This document shows, one piece after another, positions 45,995-54,627 of a DNA stretch of 64,000 nt; within the stretch, counting starts at the first letter, position 1, and every line of letters begins with the position of its first letter. Both the position numbers and the translations under genes were made by a program. The notes below the pieces were generated by a model, which had not been told where the DNA came from, did no database searches, and worked only from the letters and a program-made list of their open reading frames with translations. Source of the DNA: Lineus longissimus (taxonomy: Eukaryota; Nemertea; Pilidiophora; Heteronemertea; Lineidae); contig NC_088325.1 in assembly GCF_910592395.1 (NCBI RefSeq), positions 4,185,501 through 4,249,500 of the forward strand, in the 5' to 3' direction.

Positions 45995-46679
45995 AGCTGA
46001 TACATTGGTGATTATCTCTCTGAAGCCCAAATACATGCTGGAAATGCCTTATAAAAAACAGATTGAGGCCACTTCCCTCAAACACGGTGCCAAATGCTGT
46101 GTCCCAAAATGTTCATCAGCAATGCGCCAACCAATTGGCCTTAAAGGACGAATGACATTTTGAAGGGCATACCGAGCTGTAGGCTGCCTGGTCAATTTCC
46201 ACTCTGATGTAGCAGCCAATTATGTCAATCCCGAAAAAGAACCTGCGTGCAGCGATCATTTTTGCGCGGGTCGATGCATTAAAAACGCGCTGCGTGATGG
46301 CGAGAACATTCACTGTGAAGTTACTGTGAAGGCACTGCTTGTGGTGGTTTCAATTCTTTTATCAAATTCGCTATATTATCATACCAGACATTTATGATAA
46401 TCCAAGGACTTTAATTTGCAATTTTAAAACAAATTATTTTGCGTCAATCTTCTCTCAAGTTTCACTTACTCGTAAACTAAGCAGTTAAAAAGCCGTCACA
46501 TTTTCCCAGCAGACCAACTTTATTAAAAGGTGGAGATGATGCTCAAATATTTCCATATCTGTGATCAATTTAAAATTTTGCGATAAAAGCAAGATCACTG
46601 TCCACACACACTGACCACCACATTTCTATTTGCTCATGTGTTAGCGACCATACTAAGCTGCAGTAATATATATTGCCTA
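45995..46679. other. Non-coding DNA
   Basis: No repeat or exon recognised. The small open frame at 46116-46313 has no support. Confidence 0.4.
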
Positions 46680-47036
46680 GCACTTACACCACCTGAAAAT
46701 GGACCACCAATCTTGGTTCGGGAACCAATGCCGCACCATCGAAAATCCACCAAGCGCTTACACCAGCGCTGCAGCTAGTTATAAACCCGGCTACAGATGG
46801 CGCGCAAACAATAAATTGCATGCGCAGAAAGCGCCATTTCGAAAGCGCCGCCTGGAGCCGAACAATCTAACTAGCTAATTGCCGATCCATTTGCGCGTAC
46901 ACCACGACAAAGCCGAGCTTTTAACAAGCCGGGCGAATTTGGACCATCAAGCTTGGTGGGACAAATTCGCTCGGCAATTTGTATCGGCAATGGATTGCCG
47001 AACCAATTTGTCGCGGCAATGTGGTGGTGTAAGTGC
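46680..47036. mobile_element. Small inverted-repeat element (MITE-like)
   Basis: GCACTTACACCAC at 46680-46692 and its exact complement GTGGTGTAAGTGC at 47024-47036. The 357 bp between are non-coding and rich in further short inverted words (CAATTTG, GGCAAT). Related CTTACACCA words recur within and just beyond. Confidence 0.65.
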
Positions 47037-47040
47037 AATT

Positions 47041-47094
47041 GGTCCACCAATATTTCGTGGTGAAAGCGCTTACACCACGAAATATTGGTGGACC
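47041..47094. repeat. Perfect palindrome with 22-bp arms
   Basis: Arms 47041-47062 and 47073-47094 (GGTCCACCAATATTTCGTGG and complement) around a 10-base loop. It touches the element at 46680-47036 and shares its ACTTACACCAC-like word in the loop, so it may be a nested or second end. Confidence 0.8.
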
Positions 47095-47542
47095 GCTCTG
47101 AGGGGTCCTAATGAATCCATCTTGTCAGGTCCAACTTTTTGTTGACCCAAGGGCTTATCTAAAAACAGGTCTTGGGGCAAACCATGCTTTGTCAACAAAA
47201 TACCTTTTGCTTTGTGGTTATAAATGACGATTGTCAGATTAATTTTGTTCCATTCTTGGTTGTAGGTATAACTGAATGGCACCAACATGTGGGTTTAGAA
47301 GGTCTAAGTATGCATTAAGACAACAATTAATCCAAAAAAATCGATTTCAAGCAATGTGGTTCGTTTTCTTTCAACTTTTATTCCCAGACCACGCCCATCC
47401 AATAAAAACGAAAATCTTCGGGAATCTTCGGCGATGACGACAACAAAGGAAGGCCGAGCGATCTCTCTCAGGAATATCATGGCGGTGCAGTGCATTTGCA
47501 TGTGAATAGTTTCTTGCGATATCATACGAAATATCAATTGAT

Positions 47543-49490
47543 ATGGTGAATAGATGTGTTTTGTACGGCTGTAGTGCCACGGCCGATGCATCGAGTGCTC
47601 TTTCGACGCATTCATTCCCGAAAAAACCAGCAATTTGACGTCATTGGGTGAAGTTTGTACAAACAACGAGAGCGGATTTGTGGATCCGAAACCGACCAAC
47701 ACTTCGGCCGTAGTGTGCTCAAAACACTTCACTGACGATTGTTTTGAAGTACCATTATCGTTTGCCCAGAACGAAAGTGGTTTTCAGAAGAAGTAAGCAC
47801 ATTTTGATTCTGTAGCCCTAATAAATTCCTAGACGACGCTATCGAAATATTATTGTGTTGAATACTACGGTTATGTGGGCATGTACTGTAGGCTACATCA
47901 TGGTTAAACCATAGGCCCCTGAATGCTAATTAGCGGGATTATCGGGCTAAACAATGGGATTAGCTAGGAAATAATATATAGGGAGTTAAAAAACTAGTTT
48001 TTTAACTCCCTATATAACTCCCTTTATATTATTTCCTAGCTAATCCCATTGTTTAGCCCGATAATCCCACTAATTAGCATTCAGGGGCCTATGATAATAT
48101 ACATAAGCCAGGCCTGACATTGACATGGTATTCATGTAGCCTAGGCCTCTTCACTATACATGTAGCGAGCTACAGCCAGCCAGTGGAGTCGGCTGTAGCC
48201 ATGTAGGTTGTGCATATGCATAGGGCCTTGCATGCAGGCAGGCATGGTCTAGTAGTCTTGTGTGATGTGTCATATGACTTCGTTCAATGGTTATGATATT
48301 TCCACTTGGCACTCAACTATATGTTCTTGTTAGACAGTTTGCAAAGCAAACCATGCTCAATCGCATTGTATTGATAATACACCATGACTTTTTAAGGTGC
48401 CGAAGATTGAAGAAAGATGCAGTGCCTACCATACCTTCTAAAGAACCTTCCCATGAAGCGTGTATCATCAGAGCCTATTTCTGTTTCATTAAGGCACTGA
48501 AGTTTTTGAGAAGCTGGTAGACATCCTCTTGTCGAAGAGGTTGATCAAGTCTGTGAGGAAGCTTAGTCCAGATGGGCAGACATCTACACTGGAGGGGTAC
48601 CATGCCACAGTCATACATTTTGCACCAAAAATGTATCACTTTGGATACTTAGGCATGAAGAGCAGGCAAGTCTCACTCACAAAAGTCTTCATGTTTGTCG
48701 AGCTTTCAAATTATTGTACCCATCAACGTAGTTTTTTAAATCTTACATAAGCATAAGCATACATAATTATGCCAAACTGACTGCTCACATTCACATGTTA
48801 ATATGTTTCTACTTGTAGGCTACAGTTAGCTGGACTCCACTTCAATGAGAACAGTGGCAGGGACCAAGCCAAACTCAAGAATGGGGAAGAACAATTCAAC
48901 ATTTCATTCCCCAAATTCAAGAAGGGAGACTTTTCAGTGAAACGTGTTCTGACCAAGTGCACATTCAGTAAGTGGGTATTATTTTTTTCTCAAAAAATAG
49001 GCCAGGTGAAGGAATCTATGATGTTCACCTGCGGATGAGTACCATTTCCAAAGTAAAACTACAGGGTGGTCCATGAAAAGTGTCCCTAGCCAGTCTTTCA
49101 AGTGAGATGGGGAAACGCTTCAAAACATCCTGTAATTAGAATGTGCTGGCAGTTTTCAAATGAACACATGTAATTTGAAATATTGACCAGCCCCTTTTCC
49201 TAGTTCACCGCTGACTAATTGCTGTTCATCACCACAACAACTGTCTTTTTTCAGACTATGTGACTGAACTTCAGAAAGAGGTGTGCAGAATCATCCGAGC
49301 TGGAGAAATCTGTCAGAATGAAGAACCCCCCCACCCCCACTTTCCAGTGCCTTCGAACATCCGGATAAGCAGGAAGCCATCAACAAATACCGGAGTGGAA
49401 AACGCTACGTGGAGCATGTGGGGAAATAACTTGTGTTGGACTTCTAGATTCCAGTGTAAACTGTATGTGGTGGGAGCCAATTTGGTTTGA
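47543..49490 (+). pseudogene. Decayed THAP-domain gene, four exons
   Basis: Exon 1 (47543-47792) encodes a C2CH THAP finger: MVNRCVLYGCSA, FPKKPAI, RHWVKFVQTTRAD, CSKHFTDDCFE. Exon 2 starts at 48397 (split-Lys junction, then RRLKKDAVPTIPS, the usual sequence after the finger). Exon 3 is 48819-48967 (LAGLHFNENSGRDQAKLK, FPKFKKGDFSVKRVL) and exon 4 starts at 49255 (YVTELQKEVCRIIRAGE). Junction phases agree. Damage: TGA at 47636-47638 inside the finger (probably a CpG change from CGA), a one-base deletion near 47678 shifting the second half of the finger, and a frameshift near 49360 before HPDKQEAINKYRSGKRY. THAP proteins bind DNA and include P-type transposases and host regulators; no transposase catalytic domain is visible here. 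Confidence 0.75.
47911..48092. mobile_element. 182-bp palindromic MITE
   Basis: Ends ATAGGCCCCTGAATGC and GCATTCAGGGGCCTAT. The whole element folds on itself with arms of about 85 bp, interrupted by one extra AACTCCCTTT-type stretch. It lies in intron 1 of the THAP gene. Confidence 0.85.
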
Positions 49491-49710
49491 CGATCATCAA
49501 GTTGAAGCTATCACAAATTGCATCCCCGGCCTTGGGCCTTGTCATCATTGATTTTGTACGGGTCCTGTTTAACAAACATAACATCACCAGTATTGGCATT
49601 TTATATGAGCAATGTATTTAAAATTTGAAACTTCAAAATTTTGTACAGATGAACAAATACATGCAACTGAACACAATATTTCTTGTTCGTCAATGTCATT
49701 GTACTTATAG

Positions 49711-50819
49711 TCAGTGTCTTGTCAGAGTCCAGGTGATGAAAACCTCTGAATTCAGCATCCTCCTCGAGTCCGGGGGCATGAACTGTGCCCTTATCCGACT
49801 CACTGCACATGATGGCAAAACCACACGGACATCCCGCCCCAGAAACCCCCAACCACCTCGCTAACTGTCTGTAGCTTATGTGCCGCATCCTCTTCTCATA
49901 CGGCCCATCATATGCTGCCTGACCATACTGCTGTCTATATTGAAGCCAGGCCACCTGCAGGACATGATGGTCCAGGCAAACTGACATGAATCCTGGGTGT
50001 TGGATGATACATGTCGTCCCCTCGGCCTCTATCTCTGCCATCTTGTCTTGGACCCTTTGGATCTCGTGGCAGCACGTACATTCATCCTCTTTTTGCTGGA
50101 TCTGACAGTTGTCGCAGTGGCACCTGAAATGATAGCAATATAGGCCTGTATTTATCATATCAGTGACAGTGACATTGTAGTCATGAGTAATAAGCAGTGT
50201 CATGATAGTAGTACTTGGTCGACTTTATTCACGAAGTAGGTCCACGCAACGTTAATAAGAGTACACAAATCGTTTGTGAGTTGGGATTGAACAAAAGGAC
50301 ACCCGCAAACGGACAATAGCTCATGCACTGCGTTAAGTCATGAGGCCTTTGTGAATATGGTATACGGTACCGGTAGGCTATAGTCTTATAGATAGTTGGC
50401 GATGGTACTGGTAGGTAGGTAGGCTCTTCATTTATAGTGTTCAGTGGGTGACAGTGCTTGAAAATAATGGCCTCCGTCTCCAACATGCTGGGCACGGGTG
50501 TCTAGATAAAACAATAAAACTGTAAAATTCCATACCAGTCAAGATTATCTCGCCTCGTTGGCCGCTGTTCTTCTTCTGCTACTACAGCTGCCTGCGCCTG
50601 TACATGCTGATGCTGTACTTCCGCTTGTTCAGGTATGGGTTCAAACATGTAGGATTCTATCGGTCCAGGAACTAGCTCTGGATCCCCAACATCGCCGAAT
50701 AACTCATCAGCATCACCACTATCGTAATCGGCAGCAAGAAATTAGCTGAGAGCAGACGATGAAGTACTGCAATCGCTACAAATTGATGAAGAATCGCTTT
50801 CGCTGTATGCATTCGCCAT
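49711..50819 (-). pseudogene. Decayed P2X7 C-terminal-domain gene, two exons
   Basis: Exon 1 (50819-50536) starts MANAYSESDSSS and encodes an acidic, disordered N-terminus. The donor splits a Trp codon. Exon 2 starts at 50123 and joins to give a DWCHCDNC core, then CTCCHEIQRV, IIQHPGFMSVCL, VLQVAWLQYRQQYG and YRQLARW. This is the Cys-rich domain found at the C-terminus of vertebrate P2X7 receptors and in many stand-alone invertebrate proteins. Damage: an in-frame TAA at 50744-50742 in exon 1, and a frameshift near 49840-49855, after which the family-typical GRDVRVVLPSCAV resumes in another frame and runs to a TGA at 49711. No ion-channel part is present. It converges on the THAP gene; both are equally decayed, which suggests one former unit. 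Confidence 0.8.
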
Positions 50820-50951
50820 GTTTTGTTTGGTTCTGATATTCCTGAGATGCCTGAGATGACGTCACTTCCTGTCTGGCCGACGAGTGATTTTCGTTTTCGC
50901 AGGTGGCGGGATTTACAATTTACAAAAGCTGATTATGCTGAACCTGCTAAA

Positions 50952-51021
50952 ACTACGTATCCTAAGTGAACACCCATGAGCGCTCCCTTCATGCTTCATT
51001 CAGTTTGGGGCGGAATATTCT
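50952..51021 (-). repeat. Split direct repeat B2 (3' end of retrotransposon)
   Basis: 70 bp from ACTACGTATCCTAAGTGAAC to GGGGCGGAATATTCT, repeated at 51261-51276 plus 52720-52773. It marks the 3' end of the element. Confidence 0.85.
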
Positions 51022-51189
51022 TCCGACATGACTGGAGCATTCACAGGTGTCACCTGTTCCCGAGGGTGGGCGGGTGGGAGTGTTGAAAAATGGATTATCA
51101 TTCTTTGGTGTTTTGCCATACGGGGAGAGATTCCCTTACCCAAGAATGATGCAGTCTTCAGTTTCAACCTAACCAAGTTTTGGCCTCCT

Positions 51190-51260
51190 GCTTCCTCACG
51201 AAAGAATGACTGGACTACGAGAATTACGCAGGTAGCGCCGTCTGGTGTTAACTTAGGATA
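51190..51260 (-). repeat. Split direct repeat A2
   Basis: GCTTCCTCACGAAAGAATGA to GTGTTAACTTAGGATA, the same as 59961-60030 except for a small change (ACGCAGG against ACAAGG). Confidence 0.88.
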
Positions 51261-51276
51261 ACTACGTATCCTAAGT
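51251..51276. promoter_or_regulatory. Recombinase core site at the B1-A2 junction
   Basis: Ten-base perfect inverted arms ACTTAGGATA and TATCCTAAGT flank a 6-base spacer ACTACG. Each end of the element carries one arm (60021-60030 and 50958-50967). An arm-spacer-arm of this size is what tyrosine recombinases bind, so this should be the crossover site that joins element ends in a circular intermediate. The function is inferred. Confidence 0.75.
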
Positions 51277-52715
51277 GAGACAAGACCACAATTGATTTTT
51301 TAAGCCTTTTAGCAGTTAAATTGTCAATGTTTGACCGCGACGCATCAAAGAACGCGTGGTGTTGTGAATCTGAAATTTAGATTATGTTATTCCGGACAGT
51401 CGGGCAAGTAAATGGTGAAAAATAAAATGGTGATTGACCACGGAAATTTTTTTTTAATCGACAAATTAGACAGACTTTGATATTTCCACTCTTTTCAGCC
51501 AACTGGCAGAAAAAACTCAAAACACGCCCCCTATTACCCAATTAGCAAAATTCGAAATTAATTTTTTCATCAAATAATTTTTTTATATCTGTAGACTTGC
51601 CACAACAAATATTTTTTCAATACCTCTCCAAATATGTACTTGAGAGTAAAAAACATGCACTCATCTAATAGATAGGCCTGGACCCTCCAACCTATGAATA
51701 TATATATTAGTGGTCTTGTCTCAATGAAGGTACATTTCAGGGGTTAACATTTTGAGATTTTTTTCAAACTAATGTACATGACATCCCACAACTCTCCAAC
51801 AAAGGAAAGTCATATCTGGACATTTTTGGAGAAATGAGAGACATTTCAAAGAGTGGTACAACTGTGCCAAAGCGACGAAAGAGGACAAAATCGACAAAAA
51901 GTCATGATTTTGCACCCAACAGCACCAAATTCAAAGACCTGCCCTGGCCAGAATAAGCAAGCTATGGAGCTGAAACTTTAGGAAGTGATTTAGGAATATC
52001 TTTGCTGCTTAGGGCACAACTTTCAGAATCAAGGCCTAGGTAGTTTCAAAGAAATTACAAAATGAATGGCAACACAACAAGACTTGTAAAAATGAAACCG
52101 AACTTAGACCGGGGTTAGGTTGACTCTTATTTGGGTCAAATTAAGTTTTTTTCTCATTATTTTGGCTTGTTTTGACCTTAAATCATCAGCAATACAATAT
52201 TCTAAATGAATTAGAGTGATTTGAGCACATTCAAATTTTTCACTATATTGACCCAAAATGTAGTGTAAATAGAGACAAGACCACAATTGATTTTTTAAGC
52301 CTTTTAGCAGTTAAATTGTCAATGTTTGACCGCGACGCATCAAAGAACGCGTGGTGTTGTGAATCTGAAATTTAGATTATGTTATTCCGGACAGTCGGGC
52401 AAGTAAATGGTGAAAAATAAAATGGTGATTGACCACGGAAATTTTTTTTTAATCGACAAATTAGACAGACTTTGATATTTCCACTCTTTTCAGCCAACTG
52501 GCAGAAAAAACTCAAAACACGCCCCCTATTACCCAATTAGCAAAATTCGAAATTAATTTTTTCATCAAATAATTTTTTTATATCTGTAGACTTGCCACAA
52601 CAAATATTTTTTCAATACCTCTCCAAATATGTACTTGAGAGTAAAAAACATGCACTCATCTAATAGATAGGCCTGGACCCTCCAACCTATGAATATTCAT
52701 TAGTGGTCTTGTCTC
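51277..52715. mobile_element. Small LTR-like (TRIM-like) element nested in repeat B1
   Basis: Direct repeats 51277-51722 (446 bp) and 52272-52715 (444 bp) are identical as far as I could compare, except a TA-run near their end. Each begins GAGACAAGACCAC and ends with the complement GTGGTCTTGTCTC. The internal 549 bp is non-coding. AAGT is duplicated at both sides (51273-51276 and 52716-52719), and the uninterrupted target is seen in repeat B2 (CCTAAGTGAACACC). Near-identical repeats mean very recent insertion. No clear primer-binding or polypurine site, so two linked MITE copies moving as one is an alternative. Confidence 0.85.
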
Positions 52716-52773
52716 AAGTGAACACCCATGAGCGCTCCCTTCATGCTTCATTCAGTTTGGGGCGGAATATTCT

Positions 52774-53383
52774 ATCCTTCCTTCCACAAGTAGCTAGATG
52801 TTGGTCCCTTTGTATTAGCATTGAGAGTAAGTTTCCGTCTACCCCGAACTAAGTACCCCATCCTGAGGAAAATTTCTCTCAATTCTAAGACGAAAGAAAA
52901 GACAGCGAGATGATTTTTTCATAGTGGTTTTTATTTCAAATTGACTGAATGAATTAATATAATGGTGCGTAATACGATACAACTGATTTCAAGCTTACCG
53001 GTACACAGAATATTCAAACTAAACTAACACAGATCAAATTTAGACCATCATGCTGCGAGGCCTTTACTCCAACTTATACATGTATATGGTTGGTGATTAG
53101 TTTTGTTTTTATTTTTATCTTTTATTTTTTATTTTCTTTGCTTCTTTGCACGAGTGCTAGTTAGTGAAGACTTTTAGAATTGGGGTGCTAGTTCTACAAC
53201 CCTAGTGTTGCTGCGACATGCCCAGTCCCCGAGGACGTTTGAGGACCTAACTCTCGGGATCTTTATATTTTTGGATTATTCTATACTTTTCAGCCAGTTG
53301 TGAAATAGGCCTGAAGATGAACATTGGAAGATGAATAGCTTTTTCCTAAGTTTCACTCAAACAGATGCCATGAAATTTATTGT
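52774..53383. other. 3' untranslated part of the retrotransposon
   Basis: Between the recombinase stop and repeat B1. Non-coding, with a TTTTATTTTT run near 53108-53145. Confidence 0.6.
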
Positions 53384-54583
53384 CTAGCTATCCAGTCTGA
53401 ATGCTGACTGAAGACACTTAAAGTCCACAAATTCATTATTTTGGCCTTGGTTAATGCTGGACATGGCCTTGGCAAGGTCGTTTGCCTGGTCGACCTGTTT
53501 GCTGCGCGTGTAGTGGTTTACCGAAGAGTCTGAGAACCATCCAACGTGACGTTTTATTTGTTGGTTTGCTGAGGGGTCTGGTCTAGCTAATGCCCTTAAG
53601 GAGATGGCACAGCCTGCCCTAATGCTGTGTGGTGTTTCGCCTTCGTCCAAGTTCAGAGTAGACAGGTAGTGTTTTAACCTGTCGTATATCGCCTCGTATG
53701 ATAGGGGTTTGTCTTCAACTTCTCCCAATTGGTTTATTGGTCTGAAGAGGTAACCGTGGGAGAGGTTTATGTTCAGAGATTGAGTCAGTTCAAAATACTT
53801 TTCCAATGCTGCCACCGGGCATATCATTTCATCTTTGCAGCGAAAGAGGGAGAAGACGTTTGTTTTGTCTAGACGGAATGTTTTTCCCCAGGTGTGTTTT
53901 ATCATATAGCCCGATTTAGAAGGGAGGGACTTTACCTCTTGCGAGAGCATAATGCCAGCATCATGGGCCCGATCTCCGCCAAAAAACATCATTTTAAATA
54001 TCGCTTGGTCTCGTGCCAAGATATATTTTGAAGTCGGTTTTTGTTGAGTATCTGACAGACGTCTGTCGATATACATGGAGATCAGAGCCAGCTTTTTTAT
54101 AAAGAGCGGCACCGCCTGTTTTGGGCAGGAGTGTGCGATGCTCTGTTCGTTCTTTATTTGTTTCAGGAAATCAGCGACCTCCTGTGAGTTTGCTGGGTTA
54201 CTGTTTTTTTCAAAAATATCCCAAAGTTTCTCACGACCCAATTCCTTTTGGAAAATTCGTTTTAGTTGGGAAATTTTCCCCGCTACTGTCCCGAATGCTA
54301 ATCTCCTGGGACATTTACAGCTAGGATTTTTTGCCGTGATTTCCGGGCAAGAAGTGCTATGCACTATGGTTTTCCCGGTGTTGTCTTTCCACGCGAGATA
54401 AAGGCATATATCATATGGGGTGCAGCTTTTTATATCCTTGCCAATTTGTTTAACGAAGTAGTCCAAGTCTTGAAAAAGCTTACATTTGTTTCTCTGATAT
54501 GCTGTGGCCTGAAAACTGCGTTTTATCGATTGTACCCTTTCGTGCAGCCTTGACAGATTAATTTCAGCACTGGCTTTCTGGAA
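53384..54583 (-). CDS. Tyrosine recombinase of the retrotransposon
   Basis: At least 360 residues from ATG 54466; the frame is open upstream to an acceptor-like TTCTCAAAATTCAG at 54584, so the mature protein may start earlier through splicing. The catalytic set is complete (numbered from ATG 54466): R166 in GGDRAHDAG, H280-S-I-R283 in PHSIRAG, H307 in RHVGW, and the nucleophile Y319 in SVNHYTRSK. A Cys-rich segment (SCPEITAKNPSCKCPRR) precedes the core-binding region. It would integrate the circular DNA copy by site-specific recombination at the split repeats, without target duplication. It lies 161 bp (ATG) downstream of the RT stop. The RT frame does not splice cleanly onto it, so its expression route is uncertain. 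Confidence 0.9.
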   Translation of the reverse strand, partial: FQKASAEINLSRLHERVQSIKRSFQATAYQRNKCKLFQDLDYFVKQIGKDIKSCTPYDICLYLAWKDNTGKTIVHSTSCPEITAKNPSCKCPRRLAFGTVAGKISQLKRIFQKELGREKLWDIFEKNSNPANSQEVADFLKQIKNEQSIAHSCPKQAVPLFIKKLALISMYIDRRLSDTQQKPTSKYILARDQAIFKMMFFGGDRAHDAGIMLSQEVKSLPSKSGYMIKHTWGKTFRLDKTNVFSLFRCKDEMICPVAALEKYFELTQSLNINLSHGYLFRPINQLGEVEDKPLSYEAIYDRLKHYLSTLNLDEGETPHSIRAGCAISLRALARPDPSANQQIKRHVGWFSDSSVNHYTRSKQVDQANDLAKAMSSINQGQNNEFVDFKCLQSAFRLDS

Positions 54584-54627
54584 CTGAATTTTGAGAAAGA
54601 AGTTTACATTTCACTTTTTATTTCGCT

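Noticed and set aside
47304-47732. 142-codon minus-strand open frame
   Set aside because: It is the antisense shadow of the THAP exon on the plus strand.
51277-52715. Two independent tandem MITEs
   Set aside because: Near-identity of the repeats and a single outer AAGT duplication favour one LTR-like unit, though it is not fully excluded.
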